Shown here one piece after another: positions 17,727 through 27,363 of a stretch of 64,000 nucleotides of DNA (the first letter of the stretch is position 1; each line of letters begins with the position of its first letter). The position numbers and the translations under genes are program-made. Below the pieces are notes generated by a model, which was not told the DNA's origin, ran no database searches, and saw nothing but the letters and a program-made list of their open reading frames with translations. The DNA is from Kiloniellaceae bacterium (GTDB lineage Bacteria; Pseudomonadota; Alphaproteobacteria; Kiloniellales; J153): contig JAJFGO010000098.1 of NCBI GenBank assembly GCA_021776095.1, positions 87,094 to 151,093 of the forward strand, in the 5' to 3' direction.

Positions 17727-18793
17727 TGGCCTCTGACCCACAAGCGGAACGCATTCGGCTGGTCATCGAGCCACCGGACGACGGCGGCGACAGGGCACAG
17801 GATGGCGACCCGGACGGCCACGTGCGGCCCGAAGATACGATCGACCTTGGCCGCTTGGAAGACGAGATGGAGTACGAATTCGAAGACGAGGATGGCGAAG
17901 CACGGCCCCGGCGCCGGCTGCTCTTGCCGCTCGGCTTGGCGAGCCTCGCCCTAGCCGGATTCGGCGCCATTACCTGGTACGCTTATCAGAACGTGATGGG
18001 CGGCGCCGATGAAGAGATGATGCCGCTGATCCAGGCCGACGCGGGACCCATCAAGACGCGCCCCGCATCGCCCGGTGGGTTGGAGGTGCCGTACCAAGAT
18101 AAATTGGTTCTGAACCAAATGTCGCCGGACCCCAGCAAGCCCCAGGTCGAGCGCCTCTTGCCGCCGCAAGAGGTGCCGAAACCGCCGGTCTTGAAACCGG
18201 ACGCCCTGGCCACCGCCGCGCCGACGGCCCAGGGTCAGGCAGCGGCGGAGAGCCAAGCGGCCGCGCCGGTGCCCACGGTCGCGGCGCCGGCCCCTAAGGT
18301 CCTCGCGCCCAAGGTCACGGCTGCCGGCCCGGTTAAGAGGACCGAAGATGCCGCTAGGACGGCCCCGGCAGACGCGTCCGGCGGATTGGCGCCAGCCGCA
18401 GGTTCCGAGACAGCCGCGCCCGCGACGCCGGCCGTGGCTGCGCCGAAGGCAGCCCAAGTCGAGACCTTGTTGCCGCCGAAGGCGCCCGCGCCCAAGGCGC
18501 CGGAGCCTAAGACGCCCAAGGCAACCCAGACCGCGGCCATCGCGGGCGGCTATCTGGTGCAGTTCGCCTCTCTCAAGGACAAGCGTCTCGCTGGCGGCGA
18601 ATGGGTCCGGCTGCAGAAGGCCTTTCCCACATTGCTCAAGGACAAGAAGATGGTGCTGCAGCAAGCCGACTTGGGCAGCCGGGGTATATTCCACCGGGTT
18701 CGTGCCGGCTACTTCACGGACCGGGCCGCCGCCGCCGCCCTATGCCAAGCGATCAAGGCGAAGAACCAAGCCTGCATCGTGATCAAGCCCTGA
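17726..18793 (+). CDS. SPOR-domain cell-division protein
   Basis: A 355-residue bitopic inner-membrane protein. A very acidic cytoplasmic part (residues 1-60) is followed by RRR and one transmembrane segment (about 65-86), then a long periplasmic linker rich in Pro, Ala and Lys. A C-terminal SPOR domain (about 273-355) starts at GGYLVQFASLKD. SPOR domains bind denuded septal peptidoglycan, so the protein should localise to the division site. It is translationally linked to argS and followed closely by nagZ, a wall-recycling gene. The linker repeats Ala-Pro-Lys units. Confidence 0.88.
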   Translation: MASDPQAERIRLVIEPPDDGGDRAQDGDPDGHVRPEDTIDLGRLEDEMEYEFEDEDGEARPRRRLLLPLGLASLALAGFGAITWYAYQNVMGGADEEMMPLIQADAGPIKTRPASPGGLEVPYQDKLVLNQMSPDPSKPQVERLLPPQEVPKPPVLKPDALATAAPTAQGQAAAESQAAAPVPTVAAPAPKVLAPKVTAAGPVKRTEDAARTAPADASGGLAPAAGSETAAPATPAVAAPKAAQVETLLPPKAPAPKAPEPKTPKATQTAAIAGGYLVQFASLKDKRLAGGEWVRLQKAFPTLLKDKKMVLQQADLGSRGIFHRVRAGYFTDRAAAAALCQAIKAKNQACIVIKP

Positions 18794-18810
18794 TCCCAGA
18801 ACAGAGTCAC

Positions 18811-19824
18811 ATGGCGCCCAAGGCGGTTATCTTCGGCTGCGAAGGCCTGTCTCCGACTGCCTGGGAGCGTGATTTCTTCGCGCGCCAGGATCCCTTCGGT
18901 TTCATACTCTTCGCCCGCAATTGCGAATCGCCGGCGCAAGTTCGTGCCCTGGTGAGTGATCTGCGGGCCTGTGTTGGGCGCGACGATGCGCCGGTCCTGA
19001 TCGACCAGGAAGGCGGCCGCGTCGCCCGCTTGAAGCCGCCGCACTGGCGCGCCGCGCCGCCGCCCGCGCGCTTCGGCGTTCTAGCGGCGCGCGACCAAGA
19101 GGCGGCGATCGAGGCGGCCCGGCTTAACGCCCGCATGATCGCGGCGGAGCTCAGCGCACTCGACATCACGGTGGATTGCGTACCGGCCCTGGATATCGCG
19201 GTCCCCGGCGCTCACGACGTGATCGGCGACCGGGCCTTTGCCCGCGATCCCAAGGTTATCGCCATGTTAGGCCGGGCGGTCTGCGAGGGCATGCTTGCCG
19301 GAGGGGTCATGCCCGTCATCAAACATATCCCCGGTCATGGCCGGGCCTCGGTGGACAGCCACCACGACTTGCCGATGGTCGAGACCGGCCGCGCCGAGTT
19401 GGAGGCGAGCGATTTCTTGCCCTTTAAGGCTCTGGCCGACATGCCCTGGGCCATGACCGCACATGTGGTTTACCGGGCGGTCGATCCAGCCCATCCGGCG
19501 ACGACCTCGGCCAGTGTGATCGCCGACGTCATTCGCGGGGATATGGGATTCGAGGGGGTGCTGGTTTCCGACGATCTGTCCATGAAGGCGCTGGGTGGTG
19601 CCATCGGCGAACGGGCCCGGGCTGCGCTCGGGGCCGGCTGCGATCTAGCATTGCACTGCAACGGCAGGGCCGATGAAATGACCGAGGTGGCCGAGGCTTG
19701 CGGCGCCCTGTCCGCCGATAGATTGGCGCGCATCGCCGCCGCTGCCGCGCGGCCAGTGGCGCCTGCATCGATTGATATGGCCGCTGCAGCCGCCCGGCTG
19801 AACGTTCTCATGGGCACGGCCTGA
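18811..19824 (+). CDS. nagZ: Beta-N-acetylhexosaminidase
   Basis: A 337-residue GH3 enzyme that removes GlcNAc from anhydro-muropeptides in cytoplasmic peptidoglycan recycling. The signature VIKHIPGHGRASVDSHHDLP (about 166-185) carries the catalytic Asp-His dyad loop, and the nucleophile Asp lies in VLVSDDLSMKAL. No signal peptide, consistent with a cytosolic NagZ. ATG 18811 is the first codon giving the family N-terminus (KAVIFGCEG); the frame is open upstream but inside the SPOR gene. It ends two bases before the M50 protease gene. Confidence 0.94.
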   Translation: MAPKAVIFGCEGLSPTAWERDFFARQDPFGFILFARNCESPAQVRALVSDLRACVGRDDAPVLIDQEGGRVARLKPPHWRAAPPPARFGVLAARDQEAAIEAARLNARMIAAELSALDITVDCVPALDIAVPGAHDVIGDRAFARDPKVIAMLGRAVCEGMLAGGVMPVIKHIPGHGRASVDSHHDLPMVETGRAELEASDFLPFKALADMPWAMTAHVVYRAVDPAHPATTSASVIADVIRGDMGFEGVLVSDDLSMKALGGAIGERARAALGAGCDLALHCNGRADEMTEVAEACGALSADRLARIAAAAARPVAPASIDMAAAAARLNVLMGTA

Positions 19825-19826
19825 AC

Positions 19827-20531
19827 ATGGGCGAATTGTTTGGCGTCGATGCGGCGGGTATGGCCTATACCGCGTCGACTTGGCTGCTGCCCGTCCTGAT
19901 CGCCATTACCTTTCATGAGGCGGCGCATGGATATGTCGCCTGGCGGCTGGGTGACGATACCGCCTATAGCCGTGGCCGGGTGACCTTCAACCCCCTGCGC
20001 CACATCGACCCGATCGGAACCGTGATTTTGCCGATCGTGCTATTTCTGTCGCCGGCGCCCTTCATTTTCGGATGGGCCAAACCGGTGCCGGTCGCCTTTC
20101 ACCGGCTGCGTTCGCCGCGCCGGGACATGATCCTGGTGGCCGCCGCCGGGCCTGGGATCAATTTCGCCCTGGCGCTGGCCGCGGCGCTTCTGGTCAATTT
20201 TGCCGTCTGGCTGCCGGCGCCCTTGTCCGACTGGGTGATCCAGAACTTGTCACATGCCGTCCTGATCAATCTTTTGTTGGCGATCTTCAATATGATGCCA
20301 CTGCCGCCCTTGGATGGCGGCCGGGTCGCCGTTGGGCTCCTGCCGCGCCAACTCGCGATACCTCTGGCACGACTCGAGCGATATGGGCTCTTTATTGTGG
20401 TCGGTGCGATCTTTCTGCTGCCGATGCTGGGCGATCGGATTGGGGTCGACCTGAATGTATTCGACTGGCTAATTTTGGCCCCGCTGGGCTGGCTGTTGCC
20501 GTTCTTTTGGATGTTGAGCGGCTTGGGTTAA
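19827..20531 (+). CDS. Site-2 protease family (M50B) membrane peptidase
   Basis: A 234-residue intramembrane zinc metalloprotease. The catalytic HExxH is in ITFHEAAHGYVAW (about 29-41), and the third ligand is the Asp in MPLPPLDGGRV. About six hydrophobic segments make up the whole protein; there is no PDZ or CBS domain, so this is the minimal M50B class rather than RseP. The substrate is unknown. It begins two bases after nagZ and precedes scpA by 53 bases. Confidence 0.9.
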   Translation: MGELFGVDAAGMAYTASTWLLPVLIAITFHEAAHGYVAWRLGDDTAYSRGRVTFNPLRHIDPIGTVILPIVLFLSPAPFIFGWAKPVPVAFHRLRSPRRDMILVAAAGPGINFALALAAALLVNFAVWLPAPLSDWVIQNLSHAVLINLLLAIFNMMPLPPLDGGRVAVGLLPRQLAIPLARLERYGLFIVVGAIFLLPMLGDRIGVDLNVFDWLILAPLGWLLPFFWMLSGLG

Positions 20532-20584
20532 TTTAGGGCGGTTGGTTTTTTTGGGCTGAAATCCGCCGCGGCAAGAGCAGGCAT

Positions 20585-21388
20585 ATGGACGAGACCGAGG
20601 TTCAGTTCGAGGACGACCAGCCGCAAGGCGGTGGCGAGGTCGCAGATCTCGTGCTCGACCTCGAGGGCTACGAGGGACCGATCGACGCCTTGCTGCAGCT
20701 TGCGCGTGATCAAAAGGTCGACCTCGCCAAGCTCTCGATCCTGGCGCTGGCCGACCAGTATCTCGAATTCGTCACCCAGGCGCGTAAGTTGCGCCTGGAG
20801 CTGGCCGCAGATTACCTGGTGATGGCAGCTTGGCTGGCTTATTTGAAATCCAAGCTGTTGCTGCCCGCGCCGGAGGGCGACGAGGAACCCAGCGGCGCCG
20901 AGATGGCGGCCGCGTTGAAATTTCAACTGCAACGCCTGCAGGCCATGCAAGACGCGGGCATGCGCCTGATGGCACTGCCGCGCCTGGGTCGCGAGGTCTT
21001 CCCGCGCGGCGAGCCGGCGCCGCTCAGGGTCGTGACCACAACGACTTATCGGGTTAGCCTTTTTGAGCTACTCAAGAGCTACGGCAATATTCGGCGCCAG
21101 CGCGAGGATGCCAGCCTGCGGATTGACCCGAGCGAGTTGTTTTCGGTGGACGACGCGATCCACCGCCTGTCGGTTCTGTTTGGTGGCCAAGTCCCGGACT
21201 GGCAGACCCTGGTCAGTTTTCTGCCCGGCGACCTGCGCGGCGGCCTAGTTTGGCGCTCTGCCATCGCCGCGACCCTCGCCGCGAGCTTGGAAATGAGCAA
21301 ACAAGGCAAGGTGGATTTGCGTCAGGACGGGCCGTTTCGACCGATCTACCTTCGCAGCCTGAGCCAGCAATCGATGGAGCCAATATGA
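20585..21388 (+). CDS. scpA: Segregation and condensation protein A (kleisin)
   Basis: A 267-residue kleisin that bridges SMC heads in the bacterial condensin complex. The conserved N-terminal helix is LVLDLEGYEGPIDALLQLAR, followed by DLAKLSILALADQYLEF and the segment AADYLVMAAWLAYLKSKLLL. The C-terminal winged helix contacts the SMC cap. ATG 20585 matches the typical acidic N-terminus. Its stop overlaps the scpB start (ATGA), so the two subunits are made together. Confidence 0.95.
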   Translation: MDETEVQFEDDQPQGGGEVADLVLDLEGYEGPIDALLQLARDQKVDLAKLSILALADQYLEFVTQARKLRLELAADYLVMAAWLAYLKSKLLLPAPEGDEEPSGAEMAAALKFQLQRLQAMQDAGMRLMALPRLGREVFPRGEPAPLRVVTTTTYRVSLFELLKSYGNIRRQREDASLRIDPSELFSVDDAIHRLSVLFGGQVPDWQTLVSFLPGDLRGGLVWRSAIAATLAASLEMSKQGKVDLRQDGPFRPIYLRSLSQQSMEPI

Positions 21389-22278
21389 TCGACCGATTTG
21401 CGCAACTGCGTCTTATTGAGGCGCTGCTCTTCGCCTCGGCCGAGCCGCTTGGCCGGGCCCAACTCCTGCGTCATTTGCCGGAGGAGACCAACCTCGACGA
21501 GTTGATGGAGGAACTGACGGGTCTTTACGCGAACCGCGGTGTCAACTTAGTCCACCTGGGCGAGCGCTGGGCTTTCCGCAGCGCCCCCGACCTGGCATCG
21601 ATGATGCAAATCGAGACCAAGGCGGAGCGCAAGCCGACCCGCGCGGCGATCGAGACCCTGGCGATCGTCGCCTACCACCAACCCGTGACCCGTGGCGAGA
21701 TCGAGGAAATCCGGGGCGTCGCCCTATCTCGGGGCACTCTCGACACACTCCTGGAGGCGGGCTGGATCAAACCCAAGGGCCGCCGGCGCACCCCCGGCAA
21801 GCCGGTGACCTGGGGCACGACCGAAGCGTTCCTGGACCATTTCGGCCTGGAAAGCCTGGACAGCCTGCCCGGCGTGGCGGAACTGAAGGCCGCCGGCCTG
21901 ATCGATACGCGTCCGGCGGTCACGGCCCTGGGCACCCGGGGCCACCTGCTCGAGCCCGGCGAACTTGGCGAGGACGTCGAAACCGAGGACGAGGATCGGG
22001 ACGGGGAGCTGGAGGGCGACGAATTGAACCTCGCCGAGGCCCTGGCCGCCGATTTTGGCGAGGATATGATTGCGCCCGATGAAGCCCCGGCATCCGAAGA
22101 AACCGCCTCCGAAGAGCCTAGCCCTGAAGATCCGGCTTCGGATGAACTTGAGGCGGGGGATCGCGCTGTCGAAGAACACGATCCCATGAGCGGCGGCCAT
22201 ATGGAGCCGGGGCCGGCCGATCAGGACGGCGCGGACGAGGCTCCGATCCAGCGCTATGCCGGGCCGCCAGATCCCTGA
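21385..22278 (+). CDS. scpB: Segregation and condensation protein B
   Basis: A 297-residue partner of ScpA made of two winged-helix domains (about 1-185), with hallmark segments LRLIEALLFASAEPL, TRAAIETLAIVAYHQPVTRGEIEEIRG and PVTWGTTEAFLDHFGL cited here as short landmarks. Beyond residue 190 there is a long Asp/Glu-rich tail that is poorly conserved and probably disordered; it makes this ScpB about 100 residues longer than the compact form. The start is coupled to scpA by a four-base overlap. Confidence 0.94.
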   Translation: MIDRFAQLRLIEALLFASAEPLGRAQLLRHLPEETNLDELMEELTGLYANRGVNLVHLGERWAFRSAPDLASMMQIETKAERKPTRAAIETLAIVAYHQPVTRGEIEEIRGVALSRGTLDTLLEAGWIKPKGRRRTPGKPVTWGTTEAFLDHFGLESLDSLPGVAELKAAGLIDTRPAVTALGTRGHLLEPGELGEDVETEDEDRDGELEGDELNLAEALAADFGEDMIAPDEAPASEETASEEPSPEDPASDELEAGDRAVEEHDPMSGGHMEPGPADQDGADEAPIQRYAGPPDP

Positions 22279-22321
22279 GCCCCGGTTGCCATGACGCCCT
22301 AGGCGAAATAGCTTCTGGCCC

Positions 22322-23503
22322 ATGAGCAATCCAAGCGGCGCCGTGCCCAGGCCGAAAGGCTCGACCGTATCGGACCTGGACAAGAGCGCCCTTTTCCTGG
22401 ATCGGGTCAGCCATGCCTACGGCAATGTCCTGGCGGTCCAGGACCTCACCCTTTCGGTCGCCGAGGGGGAACTAGTCTGCCTTTTGGGCCCGTCCGGATG
22501 CGGCAAGACCACGGCCCTGCGCATCGCCGCTGGGCTGGAATCCCTGCAAATGGGACGGGTACTCATGGCCGGGCGGGTCGTGGCCGGGGACAAGATCGAC
22601 TTGCCGCCTGAAGAGCGCAGCGTTGGCCTGGTATTCCAGGACTACGCCTTGTTCCCGCATCTAAGTGTGCGGGCCAATGTCGCCTTCGGCTTGAATAAAC
22701 TGGCGGTCCGCGAGCGCCGGGCTCGGGCCGAGGAGGTTCTGGCGCAGGTCGGCATGGACGATCTGGGCGAGGCCTATCCCCATCAGCTTTCCGGTGGTCA
22801 GCAGCAGCGCGTGGCCCTGGCCAGGGCCTTGGCGCCAAAGCCCCGGATCATGCTGCTCGACGAGCCTTTTTCCGGCCTAGACCGGGCCCTGCGCCACCAA
22901 GTCCGCGACCAGACGCTCCATGTGCTCAAGAAAAGCGGCGCGGCCACCCTGATGGTTACCCATGATCCCGAGGAGGCCATGTTCATGGCCGACCGGGTCG
23001 CCTTGATGCGGGACGGCCAGTTGGCCCAGGTCGGCCAGCCGGCGGAGCTCTATTTGGCGCCGCGCGACGCCTTCGTCGCCTCGTTCTTCGGCGAGGTGAA
23101 CCGCCTTCCGGGGGTCGTACGCGAGGGGCGGGTGCAAACGCCGTTTGGCTGGGTTCTGGCCCCAGGCCACGGCGAAGGCGCCCCGGTCGAGGTGCTAATC
23201 CGGCCCGAGGCCCTTCATTTGCGCACCATGGGTCCCGGTTGCCGGGCTGGGGAGCGGCCGGCCCACGTTCTGGCCTCGCGCATGCTGGGGCGTAGCAGCA
23301 TGATCCATTTGAGCGTGCATGGCGCCCACGGCGACCACCTCCACCTGCATGCTCGCATGCCTGGACGCCACCTGCCGGCCGAGGAAGAGGTTATGGCGGT
23401 CGAATTGGATCGCACTCAAGCCTTTGTTTTTCCTCTATCTACCCCTGGCGAGGTCGAATCCGGCCCGCCCGGCGCCACGGGCCGAGTTCAGCCTGGAAAT
23501 TGA
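22322..23503 (+). CDS. ABC transporter ATP-binding protein (PotA/FbpC-like, orphan)
   Basis: A 393-residue importer-type ATPase. Walker A is GPSGCGKTT, the Q-loop lies in GLVFQDYALFPHL, the ABC signature is LSGGQQQRVALARAL, Walker B is IMLLDEPFSGLD and the switch His is in VTHDPEEAMF. A C-terminal TOBE-like regulatory region follows (PVEVLIRPEALHL). This layout is that of spermidine, iron(III), sulfate or molybdate importers. No permease or binding protein is adjacent, so its partners are encoded elsewhere. A strong terminator follows the stop directly. Confidence 0.9.
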   Translation: MSNPSGAVPRPKGSTVSDLDKSALFLDRVSHAYGNVLAVQDLTLSVAEGELVCLLGPSGCGKTTALRIAAGLESLQMGRVLMAGRVVAGDKIDLPPEERSVGLVFQDYALFPHLSVRANVAFGLNKLAVRERRARAEEVLAQVGMDDLGEAYPHQLSGGQQQRVALARALAPKPRIMLLDEPFSGLDRALRHQVRDQTLHVLKKSGAATLMVTHDPEEAMFMADRVALMRDGQLAQVGQPAELYLAPRDAFVASFFGEVNRLPGVVREGRVQTPFGWVLAPGHGEGAPVEVLIRPEALHLRTMGPGCRAGERPAHVLASRMLGRSSMIHLSVHGAHGDHLHLHARMPGRHLPAEEEVMAVELDRTQAFVFPLSTPGEVESGPPGATGRVQPGN

Positions 23504-23504
23504 C

Positions 23505-23548
23505 GGCCCCGGGGCCGCTGGCGAACGTTGCGGTGCCGGGGCCTTTTT
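23505..23548 (+). terminator. Rho-independent terminator after the ABC ATPase gene
   Basis: GGCCCCGG (23505-23512) pairs perfectly with CCGGGGCC (23536-23543), followed at once by five T. It starts one base after the stop codon and separates the scp/ABC block from the tat genes. Confidence 0.85.
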
Positions 23549-23596
23549 GCGATAGTCCCCCTCAAGAAACCCATTTTTTGTTTAGGAGAGCCCAGT

Positions 23597-23833
23597 ATGG
23601 GTACTTTCAGTATCTGGCATTGGCTCATTGTTCTTGCCGTTGTGCTGGTTCTATTCGGTGGCGGCGGCAAAATTCCGAAGTTGATGCGCGATTTAGGTCA
23701 GGGCATCAACGCCTTCAAGAAGGGTTTGAAGGAGGAAGATAAGAAGAAGGACAAGGTCGCCAGCGACGCCGACCCGGACGCGGACGCAACAGCGTCGCGG
23801 ATCGAGGAAAAAGACAAGGCGGCCAGCGGCTGA
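23597..23833 (+). CDS. tatA: Sec-independent protein translocase protein TatA
   Basis: A 78-residue pore-forming component of the Tat system, which exports folded proteins bearing twin-arginine signals. One N-terminal transmembrane helix (about 4-20, [18 protein letters not shown]) is followed by the amphipathic helix [20 protein letters not shown] and an acidic/lysine-rich tail. ATG 23597 follows AGGAGA and gives the family start MGTFSIWHW; the frame is open upstream but inside the terminator region. The first gene of tatABC. Confidence 0.95.
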   Translation: MGTFSIWHWLIVLAVVLVLFGGGGKIPKLMRDLGQGINAFKKGLKEEDKKKDKVASDADPDADATASRIEEKDKAASG

Positions 23834-23878
23834 ATCCGGCCCGCATAGGGCCGGTCCGCGAAAGAATGATACGCCGTC

Positions 23879-24370
23879 ATGCTTGACATCGGATGGTCGG
23901 AGATGGCGGTGGTCGCGCTGGTCGCGCTCATCGTCATGGGTCCCAAGGAATTACCGCAAGCTCTGCGGGCCGCGTCTAAGTGGGTCCGCAAGGCCCGTTC
24001 GCTTGCACGTGAATTCCAGTCGGGGGTCGACGACATGATCCGTGAGGCCGACCTGGATGACGCGCGCAAGGCGGTTGAAACCACCAAGAACTTCGACGTG
24101 ACCAAGGTCCTGGACGAAACCATCGATCCGACCGGGGATGTGCGCGGCGAGGCCGCCGATTTGGAGCGCACCGCTCGTTCGGACCCGCCGGAGCCAGATC
24201 GGGCCGTCGCCGATCAAGCTAGCACCAGTGACGAGCCGGCGACGCCGGAGATGCAGGCCACGGTGGTTGAGCACCCGCTTCAGGTCGCGCCGGCTCATTC
24301 CCTCAGTCCACCGGCTGAAGACACGGCGTCGGTTGAGACGGGTGCCGAAGACACATCCAAGAGGGCATGA
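23879..24370 (+). CDS. tatB: Sec-independent protein translocase protein TatB
   Basis: A 163-residue TatB, part of the TatBC receptor for twin-arginine signals. The N-terminus MLDIGWSEMAVVALVALIV is the TatB transmembrane helix, followed by the hinge MGPKELPQALRAASKW and an amphipathic helix through about residue 65. The remainder is a low-complexity acidic/Pro/Ala tail. It starts 45 bases after tatA, and its stop overlaps the tatC start by four bases (ATGA). Confidence 0.94.
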   Translation: MLDIGWSEMAVVALVALIVMGPKELPQALRAASKWVRKARSLAREFQSGVDDMIREADLDDARKAVETTKNFDVTKVLDETIDPTGDVRGEAADLERTARSDPPEPDRAVADQASTSDEPATPEMQATVVEHPLQVAPAHSLSPPAEDTASVETGAEDTSKRA

Positions 24371-25203
24371 GCGCCGTGGCCGATTCCGCCGAAGCCCACA
24401 AGATGCCCTTGCTCGATCACCTAATCGAGCTACGCCAGAGGTTGCTGTACAGCGCACTCGCGCTGCTGGTCGCCTTTTTGATCTGTTTCTTTTTCGCGCA
24501 GCAACTTTTCGATTTCCTGGTCGAGCCCCTGGCCGCGATCCTGAAGGAGCGCGAAGGGGTTAACGGCGCGCGCCGCTTGATCTTCACCGACCTAACCGAG
24601 GTGTTCTTCACCCACCTCAAGGTCGCCTTCTTCTTCGGTGCCTTCTTCGTCTGCCCGGTGTTTTTGACTCAGCTTTGGCTATTCATTGCGCCTGGCCTGT
24701 ACCGCAACGAGAAAACCGCCTTCGCACCGTTTCTGATCGCCAGCCCGATCTTGTTTTTCATCGGCGGTTCGTTGGTCTATTTCGTAATATTCCCACTAGC
24801 TTGGGAGTTTTTCCTTAGTTTCGAGACTATGGGTGGGCCTAACAGCCTGCCGATCGAATTGGAGGCCAAGGTCAACGAGTATCTGTCCCTGGTCATGAAG
24901 CTGATCTTCGCCTTCGGGATTTGCTTTCAACTTCCGGTCATCATGACCTTGCTGGCGCGGGTCGGCCTGGCGACCTCCAAAGGGATGGCGGCAAAACGGA
25001 AGTACGCGATCGTCGGCGTCTTCGTGGTCGCGGCCATCTTCACGCCGCCCGATCCCTTGAGTCAGCTTAGCCTGGCGATCCCGATCATCCTGCTTTACGA
25101 GGTCTCGATCCTTATGGCGCGCCTGGTTGAAAAGAAGCGGAGTGATCAAGACGACGACGACCTGGATGACGATGCGCCAAGCGACGCGCTGACCGAAACC
25201 TAA
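24367..25203 (+). CDS. tatC: Sec-independent protein translocase protein TatC
   Basis: A 278-residue inner-membrane protein with six predicted helices that recognises the twin-arginine signal. The conserved N-terminal MPLLDHLIELRQRLLYS and the loop RNEKTAFAPFLIASPILF (with the essential Glu) are typical. The C-terminal tail is highly acidic (DQDDDDLDDDAPSD). Translation is coupled to tatB. About 107 bases separate it from serS with no clear terminator. Confidence 0.96.
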   Translation: MSAVADSAEAHKMPLLDHLIELRQRLLYSALALLVAFLICFFFAQQLFDFLVEPLAAILKEREGVNGARRLIFTDLTEVFFTHLKVAFFFGAFFVCPVFLTQLWLFIAPGLYRNEKTAFAPFLIASPILFFIGGSLVYFVIFPLAWEFFLSFETMGGPNSLPIELEAKVNEYLSLVMKLIFAFGICFQLPVIMTLLARVGLATSKGMAAKRKYAIVGVFVVAAIFTPPDPLSQLSLAIPIILLYEVSILMARLVEKKRSDQDDDDLDDDAPSDALTET

Positions 25204-25310
25204 GGGCCCGCCGCGCCGCTCGATCGACTTGGGCGATGGACGGGCGCGCGTCGAGGCCGTATAAGGGCCGCCGGGATTTCCGCAACATGCCGATTCGCTG
25301 ACTTGGGGCC

Positions 25311-26588
25311 ATGCTTGACCTGAAGTGGATTCGCGACCATCCGGACGACCTCGACGCTGGTTTGCGCCGCCGGGGACAGGACCCCATGGCCGCCGCGATA
25401 CTGGATCTGGACGCCAGGCACCGTCAGGCGCAGACCGAATTGCAGGATCTTCAAACCACACGCAACGAGGCCTCCAAAGCCATTGGCGAGGCTAAGCGCA
25501 AGGGCGAGAACGCCAGCGCGCAAATGGCCGAGGTTGGCCGGATTAAAGACAGCATGGCCGCGCTCGAGGACCGCGCGCGCGATCTGAGCGATGAGCTCGA
25601 CGACCTGCTCGCGGGTCTGCCCAACTTGCCTGGGCCCGATGTGCCGGACGGTCCCGACGAAACCGCCAATGCGCTGTTGCGCGATCATGGCGAGCCGCGC
25701 AGGACGAACTTCCAGGCCAAGCAACATTTCGAGTTGGGCGAGGACCTGGGCCTGATGGATTTCGACCGGGCGGCCAAGCTGTCCGGCGCGCGCTTCGTGG
25801 TCATGCGCGGCGCGGTCGCTCGCCTGCACCGGGCCTTGGCCCAGTTCATGATCGACCTGCACACGACGGAGCACGGCTATACCGAGGTCGCGCCGCCGTA
25901 TCTGGTGCGCGATCACGTGCTTTACGGCACCGGGCAGTTGCCCAAGTTCGGTGAGGATCTGTTCCGAACCCAGGAGGGCTTCTGGCTGATCCCGACCGCC
26001 GAGGTGCCCCTGACCAATTTGGTCGCCGGGGATATCCTGGACGAATTGGAACTGCCGGTTCGGGTCACGGCACTCACCCCCTGCTTTCGTTCCGAGGCCG
26101 GCGCATCCGGCAAGGACACCCGCGGCATGCTTCGCCAACATCAGTTCGACAAGGTCGAATTGGTTTCGATCGCCCATCCGGACCACTCGGACGACGAGCT
26201 CGAGCGCATGACCTCTTGCGCCGAAGAGGTGTTAAAGCGCCTGGGCCTGGCCTACAGGGTCATGGTGTTGTCGACCGGCGACACGGGCTTTGGCGCGCGG
26301 AAAACTCACGACATCGAGGTCTGGTTGCCGGGGCAGGGCGCCTACCGGGAAATCTCCAGTTGCTCCAATATGTGGGATTTCCAGGCCCGGCGCATGAAGG
26401 CCCGCTTCCGCCCGGCGGAGGATAAGGGCACGCGCTTCCTGCATACCCTGAACGGTTCGGGCGTCGCGGTCGGGCGTTGCCTGATTGCGGTCATGGAGAC
26501 CTATCAGCGCGCCGACGGGTCGATCGAGATTCCTGAGGTGCTGCGTTCCTACATGGGCGGACGCGCCGAGATCGGGACCGATGGCTGA
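25311..26588 (+). CDS. serS: Seryl-tRNA synthetase
   Basis: A 425-residue class II aminoacyl-tRNA synthetase that charges tRNA-Ser. The N-terminal coiled-coil arm (about residues 25-105) includes [20 protein letters not shown]. Motif 2 is [20 protein letters not shown], and the serine-binding/motif 3 region is [16 protein letters not shown] with [21 protein letters not shown] 25311 gives the expected [12 protein letters not shown]. Its last eight bases overlap surE. Confidence 0.97.
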   Translation: MLDLKWIRDHPDDLDAGLRRRGQDPMAAAILDLDARHRQAQTELQDLQTTRNEASKAIGEAKRKGENASAQMAEVGRIKDSMAALEDRARDLSDELDDLLAGLPNLPGPDVPDGPDETANALLRDHGEPRRTNFQAKQHFELGEDLGLMDFDRAAKLSGARFVVMRGAVARLHRALAQFMIDLHTTEHGYTEVAPPYLVRDHVLYGTGQLPKFGEDLFRTQEGFWLIPTAEVPLTNLVAGDILDELELPVRVTALTPCFRSEAGASGKDTRGMLRQHQFDKVELVSIAHPDHSDDELERMTSCAEEVLKRLGLAYRVMVLSTGDTGFGARKTHDIEVWLPGQGAYREISSCSNMWDFQARRMKARFRPAEDKGTRFLHTLNGSGVAVGRCLIAVMETYQRADGSIEIPEVLRSYMGGRAEIGTDG

Positions 26589-27363
26589 GGGGCCCCTCGC
26601 GCTCGAGACGGCCCGCATCCTCGTGACCAACGACGACGGTATTCGCGCCCCAGGGTTGGCCGCCCTGGAGCGCATCGCGCGGACGCTCTCCGACGATGTC
26701 TGGGTAGTGGCGCCGGAGACCGAGCAGAGCGCGACCAGCCATTCCCTGACCTTGCGCCGGCCCCTGCGCGCCCGAAAGCTGGAAGAACGGCGCTATTCGG
26801 TCGATGGCACGCCGACGGACTGCGTCCTGGTGGCGCACCGCAATATTTTGTCGGCGCGGCCGCCGGACCTGGTGTTGTCGGGCATCAATCATGGCTCCAA
26901 CCTAGCCGAGGATGTGACTTATTCGGGAACGATCGCGGCGGCCATGGAGGCCGCGATCCTGGGCGTGCGGGCTATCGCCTTCAGTCAGATGCGGCCGGAT
27001 GAGGGGCGGATATCCTGGGACACGGCGGAACGCTTCGCGCCGGACATCGTGCGCCAAGCGGTCGCGATCGACTGGCCGCGCGATCTGCTGCTCAATGTGA
27101 ATTTCCCGCCGCTTGCGCCGAATTCGGTGGCCGGCGTGCGCGCCTGCCGCCAGGGGCGCCGTGACGCGGGCACCACGGTCACCGAAGGGATCGATCCCTC
27201 GGGCCGGCCCTATCTTTGGATCGGCAATTTCCTGAGCGACGCCAGTTCCGACCACGGCACCGATCTGGCGGCGGTTATGGAAGGCGCCATCGCGGTCACC
27301 CCGTTGCACTTGGACTTGACCCATAAGCGCAGCCTGGCCGGGCTGCAGGAGGTTTTCGGGTGA
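26581..27363 (+). CDS. surE: 5'/3'-nucleotidase SurE
   Basis: A 260-residue stationary-phase survival phosphatase acting on nucleoside 5'- and 3'-monophosphates and polyphosphate. Metal-binding Asp residues are in [31 protein letters not shown] and AAAMEA complete the active site. The start ATG 26581 overlaps the serS end. The stop overlaps the pcm start as GTGA. The order surE-pcm-nlpD is the same as in Escherichia coli. Confidence 0.95.
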   Translation: MAEGPLALETARILVTNDDGIRAPGLAALERIARTLSDDVWVVAPETEQSATSHSLTLRRPLRARKLEERRYSVDGTPTDCVLVAHRNILSARPPDLVLSGINHGSNLAEDVTYSGTIAAAMEAAILGVRAIAFSQMRPDEGRISWDTAERFAPDIVRQAVAIDWPRDLLLNVNFPPLAPNSVAGVRACRQGRRDAGTTVTEGIDPSGRPYLWIGNFLSDASSDHGTDLAAVMEGAIAVTPLHLDLTHKRSLAGLQEVFG

